The translations under genes were made by a program, and so were the position numbers. Of a stretch of 64,000 nt of DNA, positions 49,801-60,469 are shown one piece after another. The notes under the pieces are model-generated. The model was given only the letters and a program-made list of their open reading frames with translations. It was not told the origin of the DNA and did not search any database. Source of the DNA: Lunularia cruciata (lineage: Eukaryota > Streptophyta > Marchantiopsida > Lunulariales > Lunulariaceae). Each line of letters opens with the position of its first letter. Position 1 is the first letter of the stretch. The stretch is from positions 40,610,001-40,674,000 of the forward strand of contig OX419760.1 in NCBI GenBank assembly GCA_948567375.1, written 5' to 3'.

Positions 49801-52169
49801 AGCTGAGCAGCATTCACGAGCATGCGCTCAAGATCTGCGAACGTCTGTGTGGGGCCTCCAAGATGCGTTCGAAGCCTTACAGTGATAAAATGCCTGGCTC
49901 CAATTTGGATGGCCCACCAGCCAGCAGCTAAGTTATTGCTACTACATGCCCTCTCCAGAAGTTCGGTGTCATAACCTAGCTCATCAGGTCCAGATTCTGC
50001 TTTGAAGTCACCTACGCTTGAATCCACCTTTGCTGAGCGCTCTTCTTCTTCCACTGCCGCCGACCCTGACCTGACATTACTCGGACTATTATGAACAAGC
50101 CTTTGAAGCCAACTTGGAGGGAGATTTTGCCATCGTTGGGAAACATAATTCAAAATGGTTACTAGTTGTTGCGGACGCAGGTGCTGTGATGATGCTTTTC
50201 CTGGATACATCTGCTTCCAGCATGCCTGACTGGGTATATTTGGGTCACTGCCAACCCATCCACGCATCCATAATGCTGCGGGGGCCACTGCTGACAATAC
50301 TCTTCGAAATCCAGCTTGCAAGACAGGCTCAGAATCACCAAGTTGCTCTAGAGCCACTACAGCGAGTGCCTGAAGCTGGGAGGGACAAACCATCTCGGCC
50401 TGCAAAAGAAGCTCAAACACCGTTGCCACGCGTCCTCTCACCTTAGGCTCACTGTCAGATGCAGCATTAAGCAGCGAATACAAAAAACTGCTGCTCAATC
50501 CTGCTACTTCCCCGTTGAGTAAATCGGTGTTTGGGCTGTGATTGCCTCTCCATTTCAGTGACATGAACAATTCTTTTTGAGAGATGACTGCTTCACACAA
50601 GTGACTAATCCAGTCTAGTACTTCAAGCTTCAGTGGAAGGCTTGCATTCGTGTGCAGGGATGGCACTATCACGATACAGCATTCATTCAACAGGTCCATT
50701 CCAACTGCCTCGTATTCTCGCCCCTTAAAATAACCTCCAGATACTTTCATAGATACAATGAGCGAGCAGATTCTATGAAGGGATTGAACAACAACAAGCT
50801 GCAAGCTTGGGTACCACTGTAATGGATCATGAGATGGATTTAGCTTTTCCAAAATGAATCGCTTGAGCTCCATAAGTTTCAGCAACTGCTCATCAGCATC
50901 ATCGCCAGCGTAATATGCATAGAGGTTTTTTTCTCCAAGTGACTTCAGTGATACACCCTTTGTCAAGCAAGCACTACCAGCCAAAGCTGTCAAGTCAAAT
51001 TTGAATAACGCTGTGGCCTCTGCATCAGACATTCTCCCAATAGAGCACTTCGAATGGTTTTCCGAAGGTTTGCCAGGTACTTGAGCAAGAAAAACCCTGA
51101 GGGCATCTAGTTCCTCCTTCAAGCATTTGTTTGCTTCAGATACGACCATCTTGGAACCATGTTGAAGAAGAAGGAGATAGGTAGTGGCCACCATAGCTGT
51201 AAGCGAGCGACTCGGATGGAGACGCAGTCCAGAAAAAGGAGAATCCCACTCAAACAACTTGGAGACGGCAGACGGTAGCAGTCCGCATCCCTGCGCGCAT
51301 ATGAGTTGCAGATTTACGTGCAGTAAAGTCTGTACTTGTTGAGACTGCAATGCTACACCAGTTGGAGCGTTGAACAAACCAGCAACACTGCCGCGCTGGC
51401 CTGATTTGGTCTCGGGTGTAAGGCTCTGAAACAATGCTTGAAGAGCCGGAGCATAGTAGACTGCAAACTTCTCTTTGAGAAACTCAGCAAACAATGTCAT
51501 GCATTGACATGCAATGACAGTCCACTTGAAATCCCCAAATTTCCTCCCGACTGTGACCATGCAGGTTATTAGTCGAGGCAGCAATTCCAGGGCCTGTTCG
51601 AGTATTAGATCTCCTTTATCTGCCTCCAAGACCCCTGAAGTGGTGGCTTGTAACACAGTGACAAAACAAGAAGCCAGAGCCAAAAGTCTTCTCAACTGCT
51701 GAGGAGTAGTGGGAGTTGCATCTTGAGCTAGTACCTCCATATCCCCCAGAAACTTCGACAGCAAATTCATGGAGAACGGTAGACTTCCCACCCATAATTT
51801 CTGAAACTGTACAAAACTATCCGTAATAATTCGGCAATCCACTTCACTAACTTCTGACTCCAAAGCCCATCCAAGCAACAAGTCCACCATATCTGCGAAA
51901 TGCGGTTGCACGGACCAGCTGAATCTAAACCCTAAAACCACCAGAACCCCAAGGAGAGGACGCAAAAGAGTCGTAAAAGTGCTTTCATCTTCCAACAAGG
52001 ATAGGCAAGCTTTTAGTATCGGAGAAGCAAACCTCTCAAATCCCGAAGGATCCCGATTCAAATTATCCTGAAGAGCTGTCAATGCCACCACGGCCGCATC
52101 AGTGTCAAGACTGGCCTTCGCCAGCTGTGGCAATGCCCATCCCACAACCTCCTGTGGATGGACCGCCAT
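37843..52169 (-). CDS. SMG1: SMG1 PIKK-family kinase, complete, 15 coding exons
   Basis: SMG1 phosphorylates UPF1 in nonsense-mediated mRNA decay. Predicted 3,728 aa (human SMG1 is 3,661). Coding exons from 5' to 3': 52,169-47,292; 47,155-46,967; 46,837-46,723; 46,489-45,409; 45,170-44,723; 44,383-44,330; 44,054-41,216; 41,014-40,901; 40,828-40,781; 40,703-40,573; 40,435-40,334; 39,996-39,730; 39,179-38,435; 38,240-38,165; 37,942-37,843. All junctions are GT-AG and in phase. The first exon (1,626 codons) holds the HEAT-like and FAT regions. The kinase core has YTYLLKGREDLRLD, the catalytic loop GLGDRHLDNILVDF (Asp2107, Asn2112) and HIDYN (Asp2126) in place of DFG; FRLTQTIQAALGLTGVEG is typical of SMG1. 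A roughly 1,400-residue insert follows, as in SMG1 orthologues, then a terminal FATC (KLEGRD ... NLCNMYEGWTPWI). The start is the first in-frame ATG after a predicted leader intron. Confidence 0.96.
39333..39574 (+). mobile_element. LTR plus primer-site relic in an SMG1 intron
   Basis: A 232-bp block starts TGTTAGACTTATAATGGG (39,333) and ends TTTTCTCACA (39,564), with TG...CA ends, and is followed directly by TGGTATCAGA (39,565-39,574), the core of the tRNA-iMet primer site. This is the layout of a 5' LTR and the first internal bases of an LTR retrotransposon on the plus strand. The LTR contains several copies of CACTATTCAT or CACTGTTCA. No coding body or second LTR is found in the 39,180-39,729 intron, so it is a truncated insertion or a small non-autonomous element. 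Confidence 0.7.
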
Positions 52170-52271
52170 CCTGTTCCCGCAGCTGGTAGGCACTGGTGCT
52201 CGTCCGGTTGAGGCTGTAGAAATCCCAGCTGCATTCGCACCATACCCCTCCACAGCTGCTAATTCACGCAC

Positions 52272-52392
52272 CTGCTAAACCGAATTCCATCACACTTTCT
52301 TCCTTCAAATGCCCAATTCGTCACAAAACAGTCGAATCAAGACTCCACAATTTTGAAAATTCGGTAAAGATTGAAACATTTGATCTACTTAC
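52272..52392 (-). other. Predicted 5' leader intron of SMG1
   Basis: On the minus strand a strong donor (ACT then GTAAGTAG, starting at 52,392) and an acceptor (TTTAGCAG, ending at 52,272) bracket 121 bp. Splicing joins leader sequence to the large first coding exon. A TAA lies in frame just upstream of the junction, so translation should begin inside the large exon, first at the ATG at 52,169. Confidence 0.6.
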
Positions 52393-52398
52393 AGTTGA

Positions 52399-52431
52399 TT
52401 ATACGACAGCGGAAGCAGAAAAAAATTTCAT
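52399..52431 (-). promoter_or_regulatory. Upstream ORF 2 in the SMG1 leader (10 codons)
   Basis: ATG to TAA encoding MKFFSASAVV, just before the predicted leader donor site. Whether it lies in the mRNA depends on the transcription start, which I cannot locate. If present it would be read before the main start. Confidence 0.4.
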
Positions 52432-52449
52432 TTCAGCGACGATCGATGA

Positions 52450-52497
52450 TCAGGCTGTCGGCAATTGCTTCCCACGAAGGCACTTGGTGTTGAACAT
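52450..52497 (-). promoter_or_regulatory. Upstream ORF 1 in the SMG1 leader (15 codons)
   Basis: ATG to TGA encoding MFNTKCLRGKQLPTA, 18 bp upstream of uORF 2 and not overlapping the main frame. As with uORF 2, its presence in the transcript is inferred from position only. Confidence 0.4.
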
Positions 52498-54676
52498 TGT
52501 TCAGACCCCTGCAAGGCCAGAGGCTTTCCTCCTCAAGGGAAGGGGCAGCAGCAGCACAAACAGGGGAAGAAAAGCGAGAAATGAGTTTTCCGTCCGTCTG
52601 TAATATCAGTCTTGTGCGAAAGTTGAACTCCGTCAGGCGCACCGGGATCTGAAAAGAGTGTAATCTCACGTAATCAAGAGCAAATACGTATTCGTGTTCT
52701 GCACTGCGACAATTTGGGTTTTCACTGTCAAGTTTTCGGAATGGCTTGGTACCACGGTGATCCAATTTCCCTGGACGTTGGTCAAAATTAAAGACGGTAA
52801 ATTGAGCAGGACTATAAAGTGTTTCCTGAAAATGTTTTGAATTCATTATTTATATTTTTATAGAAATGTAAATATGATTTTATTCTAAAATTTACAAAAT
52901 CTATTCTCTGGGAAAATTATGACTTTTCAATAGGTTTTTTTGGTTAAATATAAAATTTTAGTTAAGAAATTAACAATTATACTATGAGGCTGAATCAAAA
53001 TAAGAAAAACATGAAGCACTACAAGTAATTAAGAAGTTTTAGAATATACTTCGTTTGACAATTGATTTACTAGAGATAAGAGAGATAAGTTAGTTAGTCC
53101 ATCTATAAATGATACAAATGGTCACATCATTCATAATAATAAAAACTTCAAGCATTTATCAATAGAAACTTATGTTATATAGTAATTATGTTATTTATGT
53201 CAGATGTGTCAAATACATTGATAAAATGAAGGAGAACAAGGAGGATGAAAATCATTTAAAATATTAACATATATTATATTTTGATTTTCAGAGTGCTTGG
53301 TGTATCGTTTTTGATTTTAAAATATTGAAGTATTCTTTTATCTATTCTTGCAAGGTTGCAAATCTCTTGAATTCATGATATCTCAACAAGGTAGATATAA
53401 GTAATCCAAAATTTTCAATATCAGATTTTGTTCATTTGAAACTAAAAATGAAAATTTAGTAAATAATCTATTTATTAAGAATTTGAAGTAGATAATAAAA
53501 TTTATAACCATTTTACTACACTATGAAATACGTTTGTATGAAATAATGAAAATATAGAATCCGAGCAAAGCCACTTCATGTTATTAAATTTACATTCTTT
53601 TGTATTGTTCTTAACTTTAACATTTGTTGTGAAGGTGTTTATAGTTTTATTCTTTAATTTCACAATAAATTTTATCTATCTTATACCATTCAATATTTTA
53701 TATTTAATTCTAATTACATTTTCTTTTTAAGGAAATCTAGTTCATGTTGGACTCAAAAATTGATGTAGAAAGTGATGAAAATAAGATTATAAATTTTCTC
53801 AATAATAATTTACAAGGCTTTTAGCCCAATATCTTTATCTTGAATTTCTATTAAAAATTAATTTTATTTTACAATTAGTGGATAATAATATAAAAATTAA
53901 TATTATAAGTAATAATTACCATAAAGATTACATGGATATGAAAATGATCAAAACATACTTTAAATAGTCAATATAATCATATCATCCACAAAGTAGAAGT
54001 AAGTTTTCTTAAACTCATGCAAACTTACCTTAATGGAAAATAAACTTCAATGTTCAAATTAGAGTTAAACTAGAACTCATAAATAAAGATTATAAAGTAT
54101 ATCCAACAAGCGACAAGTCCCTCACATCCCCTAGCTATTTTGACCACCATAGCCATTTAGACAACTGAGACCATGGAGATTCCTTCCCACACTTCCACTC
54201 TTGTGTGGCAAAGAAGCATAAGATTACTATTGAGAGAAAATACTTGGCAACCATGAAAGCTAGCTATCTCATACACTTTTTGGAGTATTGCAAGGACAAG
54301 ACTAATGTTATATAGAAGATGTCATTGAAAACTTGGATCTCTCTATATCATTACTTTCCCAAAAAAACACTTAAACTTATGCTTAGAAACAAATTGCATT
54401 TGTAGAAGTGGAATTGCAATGCAAACGTACTCTTTGATACTCTTTGTGAAGTATAATATCAAATGAAGATAAGTGGAACAATGATCCCAAAGTTGTGGAA
54501 ATAGTTTTACTATAAAATGAAGAAATTCTCAAAGAATTAGAAACAACTGATTGGCATACAAGGTACAACATGATCAATTTATGAAATAAGTTGATTGCTA
54601 ACACTTTGATGCCATCATCAAATCAAGTTGTAACCTAGACAAAGGTCAAATTTTCTACACCAATGCCACTAAGTTC
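52498..54676. other. SMG1 promoter side and AT-rich spacer
   Basis: The first 350 bp are moderately GC-rich and probably hold the SMG1 leader and core promoter; a 137-aa minus frame (52,433-52,846) here is not joined in frame to SMG1. From about 52,860 the DNA becomes very AT-rich with no coding content to about 54,060. At 54,090-54,670 composition is more balanced and looks like decayed coding sequence with many stops, which I cannot identify. The last bases before 54,677 (GTTC) form the left target duplication of element B. Confidence 0.55.
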
Positions 54677-55355
54677 TGTGAGCCGGCCTGTCTCTCACTC
54701 AGGATGAACCTCTGATGGCTATTATAGTAGCGCACCATGGACTAAGAAGGCAAGGAACCCCAACTCCATCATACTCCTCCAAGGCTAACACTCCAAGACT
54801 CAAGACATTGCTCACTAGAGAACTCAATGAGAGAGAGATAGTTGCAAATGAAAGGATGATGAGTACCTCCTCACTCCTTGTTTATATACTTGTGAAATAG
54901 TTACGTACCAAAGTTACTAATTACCGTAGTAACTCAAGTTACTAGACTAAAAGTCAAGTAAAGTCAAAAAGTAGAAAGGAATATCCATTCACATGGGCAT
55001 ATTCCCCTTATCTTGACCCAACCACTAAAGCAAGGATTCCTTCACATGGGCTATCCTTGGACTAAAGAAGAATCCAAAACAAAAAGGCTTGCGGGCCCAA
55101 GAGTTCTCAACTCTTTCCCCAAAGCCAAACACCTAGGAATAATAGCAAGTCAACACACTAAAATCCAAAATAGTGGTGCTCATCTTTTCTACTTCCTCTA
55201 AAGTAAGGTCCCATCTATCTTAGCTATGACTAATTTTAGCTAACCATGACTAATATAGAACCATCCTTTATCTCTATATAAATAATATCTCTTAAGTACT
55301 TGTAATACCAAGCTAAATATCACAATACCACACACATGCACAAATGGGTGTTACA
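54677..55355 (-). repeat. 3' LTR of element B (679 bp)
   Basis: On the minus strand it begins TGTAACACCCATTTG and ends GGCCGGCTCACA. It has the same length as the right copy, and I noticed no difference from it when reading through. The small open frames inside it occur identically in the other LTR and are not genes. Confidence 0.95.
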
Positions 55356-55364
55356 TTTACCCCC
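55356..55364 (-). other. Polypurine tract of element B
   Basis: The minus strand reads GGGGGTAAA immediately before the 3' LTR start TGTAACACCC. This is the expected site for plus-strand DNA priming. Confidence 0.8.
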
Positions 55365-55403
55365 GGACTAAGTTTTCACTTTGTCCTCAAAGTGAAGGTC
55401 TCT

Positions 55404-58400
55404 CTACCTTCTATGGTACATCTTCAACTTATCATGGTTAATCCTATCAAAGTGTCTTCCTCCCAACTCCTTGAGATCATAGATGTAATTGCCCCACACC
55501 TTCTCTACTATGAAAGGTCCAAAGTACTTAGGCAAAAACTTCTTTTGCACTCTCTTGAATCGAATGGAATCAAACAACATTACCCAATCACCTTCTTTGA
55601 AAGGCTCCACCTTCTTCTTGCCTTGCCTCTTGTCATAGCTCTCCTTTTGTTTCCTTTGGGCTTGCTCCACTCGAACCATAGCAACTGCTCTTGCCTCTTC
55701 CAACTCCATGAGTTGATCCTTCCTTGACTTCCCTGCATCACTTCCTTGTGCTTTCTTCAATCTCCTATGAATGCTTTGGAAGGTAGGAAGATCAAAGTGA
55801 ATAGGTAAGGTAGACTCAATACCATACACCAATTGGAATGGAGAATATCCAGTGGAAGTCTTCATGGTTGTCCTATACTCCCACAAAACTGCATGAATCC
55901 TCTTGTCCCAATGATGTTTAGCCCCCTCCATTTCTGCATCTTTGGCCAACATCATGCACAAGGTCTGATTGGTTCTCTCTGCCAAGCCATTGGAATTTGG
56001 CTTATAGGATGTAGTTACTCTATGTGTGATAGAGAAATGTCGTAGCATGGCTGTAGTAATGCTTCCTGTAAACTCTCCTCCTCTATCAGAAACCAACTCC
56101 AAAGGGCATCCAAACCTAGTGATAATGCGTTCATAAAGAAATCTACCCACTTCATCTTCATTCTTGTCCCTCAATGGTCTAGCCTCAACCCACTTGGTAA
56201 GGTAATCAGTAACTACCACAATGTACCGATTGTTCCTTGGGGTTCTATTGAGAGGTCCTACAAAATCAATTCCCCACTTCTCAAAAGGTCCTAGCAATGG
56301 AATTGATCTAAGTGGTGGAGTGGATGTAGACTTTCTAGCAAAAGCTTGACAAACATGACAAGTTTTGCAATAATCAAGACAATCCTTGAAAATCCCTCTC
56401 CAATGGTAACCTGCATCTAGAATCTTGAAAGCAGTCACCTTTCCTGCAAAGTGTCCTCCACATACTAAACCTTCATGAAACTCCTTTATGAGTAGGATAG
56501 ACTCTTCCTTACCCACTGCTCTTCGAAGTAGACCATCTGCTCCTTGGTGAAAAAGAATATCCTCCACCATTGTGTAAGGTCTAGATCTTGCTGCAAGGGC
56601 CTTCCTCTCCCTAGCATGCATCCCTTCTGGATAGTTACCTCTTGTCACAAAATCCACAATCTCCTTGTACTCCATTGGAATCTCTTGAGTGACTGAGATT
56701 GTCATGAGCTCCTCATCCGGGAAGGAATCATCTACTGGCTCATCTCCATCATGATCATAGGCTCTAGATAACAAATCAGCATTTGCATGTTTCTTTCCTG
56801 GCCTATCCTCAATTGTGTAGTCATACTCAGACAAGAGTATCATCCACCTTGCTAGTCTCCCTTCAACATTAGGCTTGTTGAAGATGTACTTCAAAGCCTT
56901 GTGATCCGTGACAATTGTGGCTTTCCCTCCAATCAAGTAGTGTCTAAACTTCTTGAGACCAAAGATCACTGCCAACCCTTCTCTCTCTGTGACAGAGTAG
57001 TTCTTCTCTGCTGAAACCATCTGCCTACTAGCATAAGCTATTGGATGATCATGCCCATCTTGGTCTAATTGACTAAGAGTGCATCCTATAGCTACATTAG
57101 AAGCATCATTGTAGAGGATGAAAGGCTTACTCCAATCAGGTTTAGCAAGAATTGGAGCTACAACAAGGGATTGCTTGAGCTCCTCAAAAGCTTTGAGAGC
57201 CTCCTTGTCTTCCAAAATCACCATGTAATCTACACCCTTCTTCATGTAGATGGTCAATGCATAAGCCTTGTTGGAAAATGAGAAGATGAACCTCCTATAG
57301 TACCCAACCATTCCCAAGAATTGGCGTAACTTTGTCAAGCTTGAAGGGAATGGAAGGTCTGAGATTTTCCTCACCTTCTCAGGATCAACTGCTATTCCAT
57401 CCTTGGAGATGATGTGCCCCAAAAGTAGACCTTCTTCACATCCAAAAATGCACTTCTCTGGGTTGAGTGATGCATTTGCCTCATCCAAGCGTTGCAAGAC
57501 TTTGATTAGGTGCTCAAAGTGCTCCTCCTTGCTCCCATAGACACAAAAGTCATCAATGAAATCTCTCACAAATTTCCCAATGAAAGGTTCAAATACCTTG
57601 TTCATGAACCGTTGGAATGTTGCTGGAGCATTGCAAAGCCCAAAAGGCATGACCTTGAAAGCGTAAGTTCCCCAAGGTGTGGTGAATGTGGTGAGTTGTT
57701 GATGCTCTGGTGCAATCTTTATTTGGTTATATCCACTATAACCATCTCCAAAACTGTACCTCTCATGACCTGCAACCTCCTCCAAGATCTCATCAATGAA
57801 TGGCAATGGGTAGTAGTCCTTCTTGGTAACAGCATTAAGCTTCTTGTAATCCACACATACCCGAAGCTTGCCATTCTTTTTCTTCACAATGACAATTGGA
57901 GACACCCATTCTGAATTCTCCACCTCAAAGATAAATCCAGCCTCCTTGAGCTTATCAATCTCCTCCTTCACAACCAAAGATATTGGTGGGCTAATGCGAC
58001 GTTGCTTTTGGCGGATTGGTCTTGCATGTGACTCCACCTCTATCTTGTGCTCCTCCAAGGTGACTTCCTTCAAATCCTTGTAACTAAAAGCAAACACATG
58101 GATGAACTTGCGGAAAATCTCCTCAAATCTCACCTTCTCCTCCTTGGTAACATTTGGGCCATACTTGAGGGTAGATAACCTTCTCTCTACCTCCTCAAGT
58201 GTCAATGGTGATTTATCTGGGTCCTTCAAAACCTCTGGCTTAGGTGCAAAATCCATAGCACACAAGGGATACACATCTGAATCAGATTCAGATTCATCTT
58301 CCTCCGTGGAAGTCTCCTCTTCCATGCTTGTGTCCACACCTAAAGCTCCTTCTTCAGAATCTGATTCCCAATAATTAGAAGATGGGGTATCTGAATGTGA

Positions 58401-60230
58401 AGTGTTGGTGGTGTTAGTCACAGGAACAGTGACTCTATGGTTTGATGGCCCAATCCTCAAGTACCCTTTGTGCCATCGATCAGTTGTGCGTGCTGCTCTC
58501 AACCATGGCCTCCCAAGAAGTAAGTCATAGCTTGAATCCTTCAAGACTTGGAAAGTCATGAGATTTTGAACTCCCATAACTGAAACTACCACCTTATCCA
58601 TCACCCCTACTGGTCGAACTTGTTGCTTGTTTGCCATGCTCACCACAAATGTTGAAGGTCTTGAGGGTATCATACCCAACTTCTTCATCAACCTTTCTGA
58701 CATGGCATTCACTGCTGATCCTCCATCAACCAATGCATCCTTGATGTTGTGACCATTCACTCTCACATCAATCTTGGAGGCATATTCACAAGCCTCCCAT
58801 GGTGCTGGCTTGGCATCCACCACCCCCATTGATACTGGAACTTTTGCCTTCTTCTTCTTTTTGCTCCTTGTAGAACTCAAACCACCTCTAAGCTCCTTTC
58901 TCAAGGTAGGGTTCAAAGCAATTAATTGGCCCACTGTGATGTTAGCCTTGTGACTACCAACATCCTCCAACACATTGTAGTTCCATTGTTGCTTTGAGAT
59001 CAAGAAGTCCTCCATCCCCAACTTCTTCCTTGGAGTCTTTGTTGTTGATGGTGTTGAGGTGCGAGTGCTCCTAGTAGACATAGGAGTATCCTTGCTTGAA
59101 GTAAATCCTTGAGAAGAGTGAACATCCTCTGCAAAACGAGCTCTCTTCTTCTCTTGTGCCAAAAGCTCCAAATTAAGACCCTTGGAGTTTGAGCACTCTC
59201 CCTTCTCATACTTGCTCTCAACCACATCTATGGATGCTATCCCCTTACCTTTGTTGGGATTAGGAGCCACTTGGGTTTCACTACCTCCCTCTTTCCCTCT
59301 ATTGGCTCCCTCATAACCCCTTCCTCCATGGTAAGTGGAATTTGGGCAATTCCTTTGGATATGGCCTCTTCCTCCACAACCAAAACAATTTCTATCATTG
59401 AAATTGTTGGCTGGTTGGCCTCCTCTATATGGATAGTTTCCATAACTCCTAGGTCCTCTCCCTACATTCTGATCCACCTCTCTCTTCTCCCATAGTTGCA
59501 CCACATTGATCTTGAGATCCGCAAGTTGTTCTGTGATGGTTTGGAGTGGATCTTTTGGTGGAGGTGCAAGAATTGGAGCAACTACTACTTGTGGTGCAAC
59601 CCTTGTCACCAAAGTATCAGAAGTTCCACCATACTTGTAGCCTTGAGGAGGATGCACAACCTCCTTCACCACCAAATCACTCTCATCCCCTTCCAAACTC
59701 TCCTCCATACGAATTGCGATCTTGATAGCTTCAACCTTGGAAGAAGGTTTCTCATATCTCACCTTGCTTCTAATTTGTGGTCTCAATCCTCCCACAAAAT
59801 TCTTGGTGAGCATGGCCCCTATGCCAATCATTGTAGTCTCCACATCATCCCCACCCTTCCTCAACACTATGCGAAATCTGGACTCCAACTTTTCCACTCT
59901 TTCCACATAGACCCTCACTTTCTCTCCATCTCCTTGCTTGAGAAATGTAACCTCACTCATCAATCTCTCATAACTCTCATCAGGAAGAAAGTTCTCAATG
60001 AGTGCTGAAGTCAAAGTCTCCCAAGACTCCTCTTCCCCCTCTCTCCTCTCTCTCTTTTGGTATTCTGACTCATACAATGTAAGTGCTGCATCCTCAAAGA
60101 AATCTGGTAATAATGAGGCCCACTCATTCTTCCTCCTCTCATTGTTTCCTATGCAAGCTCTCTTGAAGTCTCTCACAAAGGCCTCCACATCTTCTCCATC
60201 CTTGCCAAAGAAAACCGGAAGTTTCCCCAT
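55404..60230 (-). CDS. Intact Gag-Pol polyprotein of gypsy element B
   Basis: A single 1,608-aa open frame. Gag covers roughly 1-270 (LPDFFEDAALTLYESEY, VRVYVERVEKLESRF). A CCHC zinc knuckle is at 282-295 (CFGCGGRGHIQRNC). Protease at about 495-580 has ALVDGGSAVNAM; DGGS replaces the usual D(S/T)G(A/S). Reverse transcriptase at about 765-940 has RVCVDYKKLNAVTKKDYYPL and the catalytic box FIDDF (891-895) in place of YVDD. RNase H covers about 1037-1155 (YNDAS, VTDHKAL, HANADLLSR). Integrase has zinc ligands His1252, His1260, Cys1291, Cys1294 and catalytic Asp1322 (GIDFVG), Asp1382 (SDRGGEF) and Glu1418 (NGLAERTNQTL). The C-terminus has GDWVMLFDS and FGPFIVEKVWGN but no chromodomain. Gag and Pol are fused in one frame. 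The order RT-RNase H-integrase defines Ty3/gypsy. Confidence 0.96.
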   Translation of the reverse strand: MGKLPVFFGKDGEDVEAFVRDFKRACIGNNERRKNEWASLLPDFFEDAALTLYESEYQKRERREGEEESWETLTSALIENFLPDESYERLMSEVTFLKQGDGEKVRVYVERVEKLESRFRIVLRKGGDDVETTMIGIGAMLTKNFVGGLRPQIRSKVRYEKPSSKVEAIKIAIRMEESLEGDESDLVVKEVVHPPQGYKYGGTSDTLVTRVAPQVVVAPILAPPPKDPLQTITEQLADLKINVVQLWEKREVDQNVGRGPRSYGNYPYRGGQPANNFNDRNCFGCGGRGHIQRNCPNSTYHGGRGYEGANRGKEGGSETQVAPNPNKGKGIASIDVVESKYEKGECSNSKGLNLELLAQEKKRARFAEDVHSSQGFTSSKDTPMSTRSTRTSTPSTTKTPRKKLGMEDFLISKQQWNYNVLEDVGSHKANITVGQLIALNPTLRKELRGGLSSTRSKKKKKAKVPVSMGVVDAKPAPWEACEYASKIDVRVNGHNIKDALVDGGSAVNAMSERLMKKLGMIPSRPSTFVVSMANKQQVRPVGVMDKVVVSVMGVQNLMTFQVLKDSSYDLLLGRPWLRAARTTDRWHKGYLRIGPSNHRVTVPVTNTTNTSHSDTPSSNYWESDSEEGALGVDTSMEEETSTEEDESESDSDVYPLCAMDFAPKPEVLKDPDKSPLTLEEVERRLSTLKYGPNVTKEEKVRFEEIFRKFIHVFAFSYKDLKEVTLEEHKIEVESHARPIRQKQRRISPPISLVVKEEIDKLKEAGFIFEVENSEWVSPIVIVKKKNGKLRVCVDYKKLNAVTKKDYYPLPFIDEILEEVAGHERYSFGDGYSGYNQIKIAPEHQQLTTFTTPWGTYAFKVMPFGLCNAPATFQRFMNKVFEPFIGKFVRDFIDDFCVYGSKEEHFEHLIKVLQRLDEANASLNPEKCIFGCEEGLLLGHIISKDGIAVDPEKVRKISDLPFPSSLTKLRQFLGMVGYYRRFIFSFSNKAYALTIYMKKGVDYMVILEDKEALKAFEELKQSLVVAPILAKPDWSKPFILYNDASNVAIGCTLSQLDQDGHDHPIAYASRQMVSAEKNYSVTEREGLAVIFGLKKFRHYLIGGKATIVTDHKALKYIFNKPNVEGRLARWMILLSEYDYTIEDRPGKKHANADLLSRAYDHDGDEPVDDSFPDEELMTISVTQEIPMEYKEIVDFVTRGNYPEGMHARERKALAARSRPYTMVEDILFHQGADGLLRRAVGKEESILLIKEFHEGLVCGGHFAGKVTAFKILDAGYHWRGIFKDCLDYCKTCHVCQAFARKSTSTPPLRSIPLLGPFEKWGIDFVGPLNRTPRNNRYIVVVTDYLTKWVEARPLRDKNEDEVGRFLYERIITRFGCPLELVSDRGGEFTGSITTAMLRHFSITHRVTTSYKPNSNGLAERTNQTLCMMLAKDAEMEGAKHHWDKRIHAVLWEYRTTMKTSTGYSPFQLVYGIESTLPIHFDLPTFQSIHRRLKKAQGSDAGKSRKDQLMELEEARAVAMVRVEQAQRKQKESYDKRQGKKKVEPFKEGDWVMLFDSIRFKRVQKKFLPKYFGPFIVEKVWGNYIYDLKELGGRHFDRINHDKLKMYHRR

Positions 60231-60262
60231 CTTAACCCCTCACTATCTTTCTTTTCTCTTAA

Positions 60263-60288
60263 TTTTTTTTTTTTTCTTTTTTTTTTTT
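60263..60288 (-). other. A-rich tract just before gag
   Basis: On the minus strand, 12 A residues, a single G and 13 A residues lie about 33 bp upstream of the Gag-Pol ATG and after the accessory ORF stop. It may act in translation of the downstream frame or be simple sequence. Confidence 0.6.
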
Positions 60289-60469
60289 CTCTCACTCTAT
60301 TACTAATAGAGTATATACATGACTAACACCATCTGAGAATAATCCACTCTAGGGAACACAAAAGGTTCAGGTTGCTCCAAGATTTCTATAGCAACATCAA
60401 ATCCTAGAGTGCATATTAATCTAACTCTCATGGATAGTTTATCCATAAGTTGAAAGATTATCTCCATCA

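Noticed and set aside
52433-52846. 137-aa minus-strand frame at the SMG1 5' end
   Set aside because: Ends in a stop before the leader donor and is not joined in frame to the SMG1 coding exon; more likely leader and promoter sequence.
54715-55201. 61- and 62-aa frames also found at 61,842-62,328
   Set aside because: The same frames occur in both LTRs of element B; chance frames within LTR sequence.
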